Below, piece by piece: positions 5,914 through 7,240 of a stretch of 7,240 bases of DNA. Position 1 is the first letter of the stretch. Each line of letters opens with the position of its first letter. Below the pieces are notes generated by a model. That model was given only the letters and a program-made list of their open reading frames with translations. It did not search any database and was not told the DNA's origin. The translations under genes were made by a program, and so were the position numbers. The stretch is from an uncultured Oscillospiraceae bacterium (GTDB lineage Bacteria; Bacillota; Clostridia; Oscillospirales; Oscillospiraceae), in the NCBI GenBank assembly GCA_910577415.1, contig CAJTLK010000086.1:1-7240 (forward strand), written 5' to 3'.

Positions 5914-6753
5914 TTAATATGCCGCCACTACGCCGCCGTTGTTGGCGTACACCGTGGTGACGCCGCGGGCGTCGGAGATGAGGATGTCCTTGAACTTGCA
6001 GGTCTTCAGCGCCAGCTCCCGGACATAGAAGGCCCGTTCCGGGTTATTGCAGTGAGCCAAGTACAGGATCTTGCCGATATGCCCGGGGTCCTTTGCCATG
6101 TGCGCCACCATCCGGGAGAGGGCTTGCTTGACGGACAGGGCCTGGCCTACCTTTTTGATCTCTCCCTCGGGGGTGGCCCCCATGAGGAGCTTAATGCGGA
6201 AGGTCTCGGTGATCATGGAGGCAAGTCCTGTGAGCCGCCCGTTTTTTCGCAGGTGATCCAGGTTTTCCAGCACAAAGAGGGTGGTCATCCAGGCAATATA
6301 GGCGTCCACCGCCGCCACTACGGCGGCAAAGTCGGCCCCGGAATCCGCCTCCTGGGCGATCTTCAACGCCACTGCCACCTCGCCAGCGGCGGCGGAACAG
6401 GAGTTGAACACGTAGACATGGGCGTCGGGGTGCTCCTCCAGCCAGATGGCCCGGGCCTGGACGGCGGCGTTGTGGGAGCCGGAGAGATGGGCCGAGAGGG
6501 TAACGACATAAATGTCGTCGCACCCTGCATGGGTAAAGGCGTCCAGATAGGCGGCGGGGGAGGGACAGGCAGTTTTGGGCGCCTCCGGGCTTTCCGCCAT
6601 TAGCAAAAGCAAATGGGTCTGGTCAAAGGTCTCGTCGTCCACAATGTCCTCTCCGGCCAGAGATATGGTGAGAGGTACTCGAAGGAACGGCCCTTGAAGG
6701 AGCTGAGAGGCGGTCAGGTCGCAGCAGCTGTCCACAATGATTTTATAACTCAT
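5914..6753 (-). CDS. DegV family (FakB-like) fatty-acid-binding protein
   Basis: DegV/FakB proteins hold a single fatty acid in a closed pocket; with the kinase FakA they present it for phosphorylation to acyl-phosphate for phospholipid synthesis. The 279-residue length is typical. Seen: the N-terminal KIIVDSCCDLT (4-14), TACPSPAAYLDAF (61-73; the usual T-x-Q-P-S strand with Cys for Gln), TLSAHLSGSHNAA (85-97) with S93 at the usual lipid-carboxylate-binding serine, LENLDHLRKNGRLTG in the C-terminal domain, and a divergent C-terminal NGGVVAAY. I chose the ATG at 6753 because GAGGG (6766-6762) is 8 nt upstream; an in-frame TTG at 6768 lies inside that site. No FakA gene is in the window, so the lipid-kinase role is inferred from the family. 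It has its own promoter and converges on the rnf operon. Confidence 0.9.
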   Translation of the reverse strand: MSYKIIVDSCCDLTASQLLQGPFLRVPLTISLAGEDIVDDETFDQTHLLLLMAESPEAPKTACPSPAAYLDAFTHAGCDDIYVVTLSAHLSGSHNAAVQARAIWLEEHPDAHVYVFNSCSAAAGEVAVALKIAQEADSGADFAAVVAAVDAYIAWMTTLFVLENLDHLRKNGRLTGLASMITETFRIKLLMGATPEGEIKKVGQALSVKQALSRMVAHMAKDPGHIGKILYLAHCNNPERAFYVRELALKTCKFKDILISDARGVTTVYANNGGVVAAY

Positions 6754-6764
6754 AATAACAACCC

Positions 6765-6780
6765 TCAAAAATGATTTTGA
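6765..6780. promoter_or_regulatory. Inverted repeat in the degV leader, overlapping the ribosome binding site
   Basis: TCAAAA (6765-6770) and TTTTGA (6775-6780) form a perfect 6-bp inverted repeat around ATGA. One arm overlaps the first two bases of the degV Shine-Dalgarno sequence. It lies in the leader downstream of the predicted start (about 6791), so it could be a protein operator or a weak hairpin affecting translation. The stem is AT-rich and the evidence is structural only. Confidence 0.3.
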
Positions 6781-6797
6781 AAACTATATTTGAGAAC

Positions 6798-6826
6798 ATC
6801 ATAGCATATCCGCCGGAAAAAGGCAA
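6798..6826 (-). promoter_or_regulatory. Promoter of the degV-family gene
   Basis: On the minus strand TTGCCT (6826-6821, four of six -35 bases), a 17-bp spacer and TATGAT (6803-6798, five of six -10 bases) are present, with an extended -10 TG two bases before the -10 box. The start should be near 6791, giving a leader of about 38 nt. It lies between degV and the repeat copies, so degV need not rely on trmD transcription. Confidence 0.7.
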
Positions 6827-6837
6827 GGGGAAAAAGA

Positions 6838-6882
6838 GAAGCGCTAAGGAGCGACTGCCCTGACCGCGACGTGCCTGACAGC
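6838..6882 (+). repeat. Dispersed intergenic repeat, minimal 45-bp copy
   Basis: The first 16 nt (6838-6853) match the start of the long copy (6886-6901) at 15 of 16 positions. The sequence then passes directly into end B: 6852-6882 is identical to 6991-7021 over 31 nt. The whole middle of the long copy is absent. End B itself contains an imperfect tandem duplication of about 15 nt, GCGACTGCCCTGAC followed by GCGACGTGCCTGAC. Only three bases separate this copy from the long copy to its right. Confidence 0.85.
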
Positions 6883-6885
6883 ATA

Positions 6886-7021
6886 GAAGGGCTAAGGAGC
6901 GGGCAAGGAGGGAGCTTGGACTGAAGCGAGGGGAAAATTGGTAAGGCGGCAAGGCCGCCGCGATTTTGCCCGAGACGGAAGGAAAGCGACCGACTGCCCT
7001 GACCGCGACGTGCCTGACAGC
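6886..7021 (+). repeat. Dispersed intergenic repeat, longest copy (136 bp)
   Basis: This copy has end A (6886-6912), a middle of about 78 nt found nowhere else in the window, and end B (6991-7021). The middle holds a hairpin centred on GGCGGC-AAG-GCCGCC (6945-6959), flanked by AAAAT/ATTTT (6934-6938 with 6963-6967) and GGG/CCC (6930-6932 with 6969-6971). End B finishes two bases before the trmD stop codon. It encodes no transposase; the open frame across it on the minus strand appears to be an accident of composition. It is best described as a small non-autonomous or REP/MITE-like repeat, though I cannot assign it to a named family. Confidence 0.85.
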
Positions 7022-7023
7022 CC

Positions 7024-7240
7024 TCAAAAACCCTCTCCCGGATACTCCTCCCGCAGCTCCTTCATCAGTTTCACGTCCTCCTTAGACGTAAGGTCTAATT
7101 TTTCATACATATCTCCGCGGCGGCGCTTGGTGCGCAGAATGGCTTGCTTGCGCCGCCATTTGGAGACGGCGGCGTGGTTGCCCGAGAGAAGGATGGAGGG
7201 GACCTTCCAGCCATGCCACTCCTCGGGGCGGGAGTATTGG
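7024..7240 (-). CDS. trmD: tRNA (guanine-37-N1)-methyltransferase, C-terminal part (gene runs off the right edge)
   Basis: TrmD methylates guanine-37 of tRNAs read next to the anticodon, using S-adenosylmethionine, and prevents +1 frameshifting. Only the last 71 codons and the stop (TGA at 7026-7024) are present, about 30 percent of a normal 230-250-residue protein. The C-terminal domain signature is clear: QYSRPEEWHGWKVPSILLSGNH, written here in two parts as QYSRPEEWHGW (1-11 of the visible part) and KVPSILLSGNH (12-22), followed by AAVSKWRRKQAILRTKRRR (23-41), which carries the conserved WR pair. The SAM-binding knot lies outside the window. In many Firmicutes trmD is followed by rplS; here it is followed by a repeat pair and then degV under its own promoter, so any ribosomal-protein gene partner must lie elsewhere or upstream. 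Confidence 0.93.
   Translation of the reverse strand, partial: QYSRPEEWHGWKVPSILLSGNHAAVSKWRRKQAILRTKRRRGDMYEKLDLTSKEDVKLMKELREEYPGEGF

Noticed and set aside
6751..6768. TTG at 6768 as the degV start
   Set aside because: It lies at the Shine-Dalgarno sequence of the ATG at 6753, and the family's N-terminal strand begins directly after that ATG.
6838..7021. CRISPR array
   Set aside because: There are only two identical 31-nt segments separated by 108 nt, with internal tandem structure and a related copy elsewhere, so there is no regular repeat-spacer pattern.
6743..7027. Minus-strand frame of 94 codons across the two right-hand repeats, with a CQARRGQGSRSL peptide resembling one at 141-509
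   Set aside because: The shared peptide only reflects the DNA repeat read in matching frames. The frame overlaps the degV start and promoter and has no supported ribosome binding site.

Overview
The window looks like chromosomal DNA of a GC-rich anaerobic Firmicute, probably a gut clostridium of the Oscillospiraceae type (Flavonifractor/Lawsonibacter-like). The reasons are the clostridial gene order of the Rnf operon (C-D-G-E-A-B), strong AGGAGG-type ribosome binding sites, GC-rich third codon positions, and the flanking genes. The lineage is an inference; there is no rRNA gene here to confirm it.

Layout. Positions 1-314 (minus) hold the first 104 codons of an acetolactate synthase large subunit (ilvB) with a near-consensus promoter behind it. 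Positions 315-632 are a divergent intergenic region carrying a 66-bp copy of a dispersed repeat, an AT-rich hairpin and the likely rnf promoter. Positions 633-5774 (plus) are a complete six-gene operon, rnfCDGEAB, with 4-nt or 1-nt overlaps or gaps of only 13-14 nt. It ends at a strong intrinsic terminator (5815-5849). Positions 5914-6753 (minus) encode a DegV/FakB-type fatty-acid-binding protein with its own promoter. Positions 6838-7021 hold two more copies of the same dispersed repeat, side by side. Positions 7024-7240 (minus) are the last 71 codons of trmD, a tRNA (guanine-37 N1) methyltransferase.

How the genes work together. The six Rnf subunits form one membrane complex that oxidises reduced ferredoxin, reduces NAD+ and moves Na+ or H+ out of the cell. 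RnfB takes electrons from ferredoxin. RnfA and RnfE hold the intramembrane Fe-S site. RnfD and RnfG carry covalent FMN. RnfC is the NAD(H)-binding peripheral subunit. Every expected cofactor ligand is visible, so the complex should be functional. The flavin transferase (ApbE) needed to load RnfD and RnfG is not in the window. IlvB, DegV and TrmD are separate transcription units with unrelated jobs.

The least explained element is the dispersed repeat. Its three copies (136, 66 and 45 bp) share the same two ends but retain different amounts of the middle, and one copy stops two bases short of the trmD stop codon. No undescribed multi-gene system is visible; the protein-coding content is well-known families.
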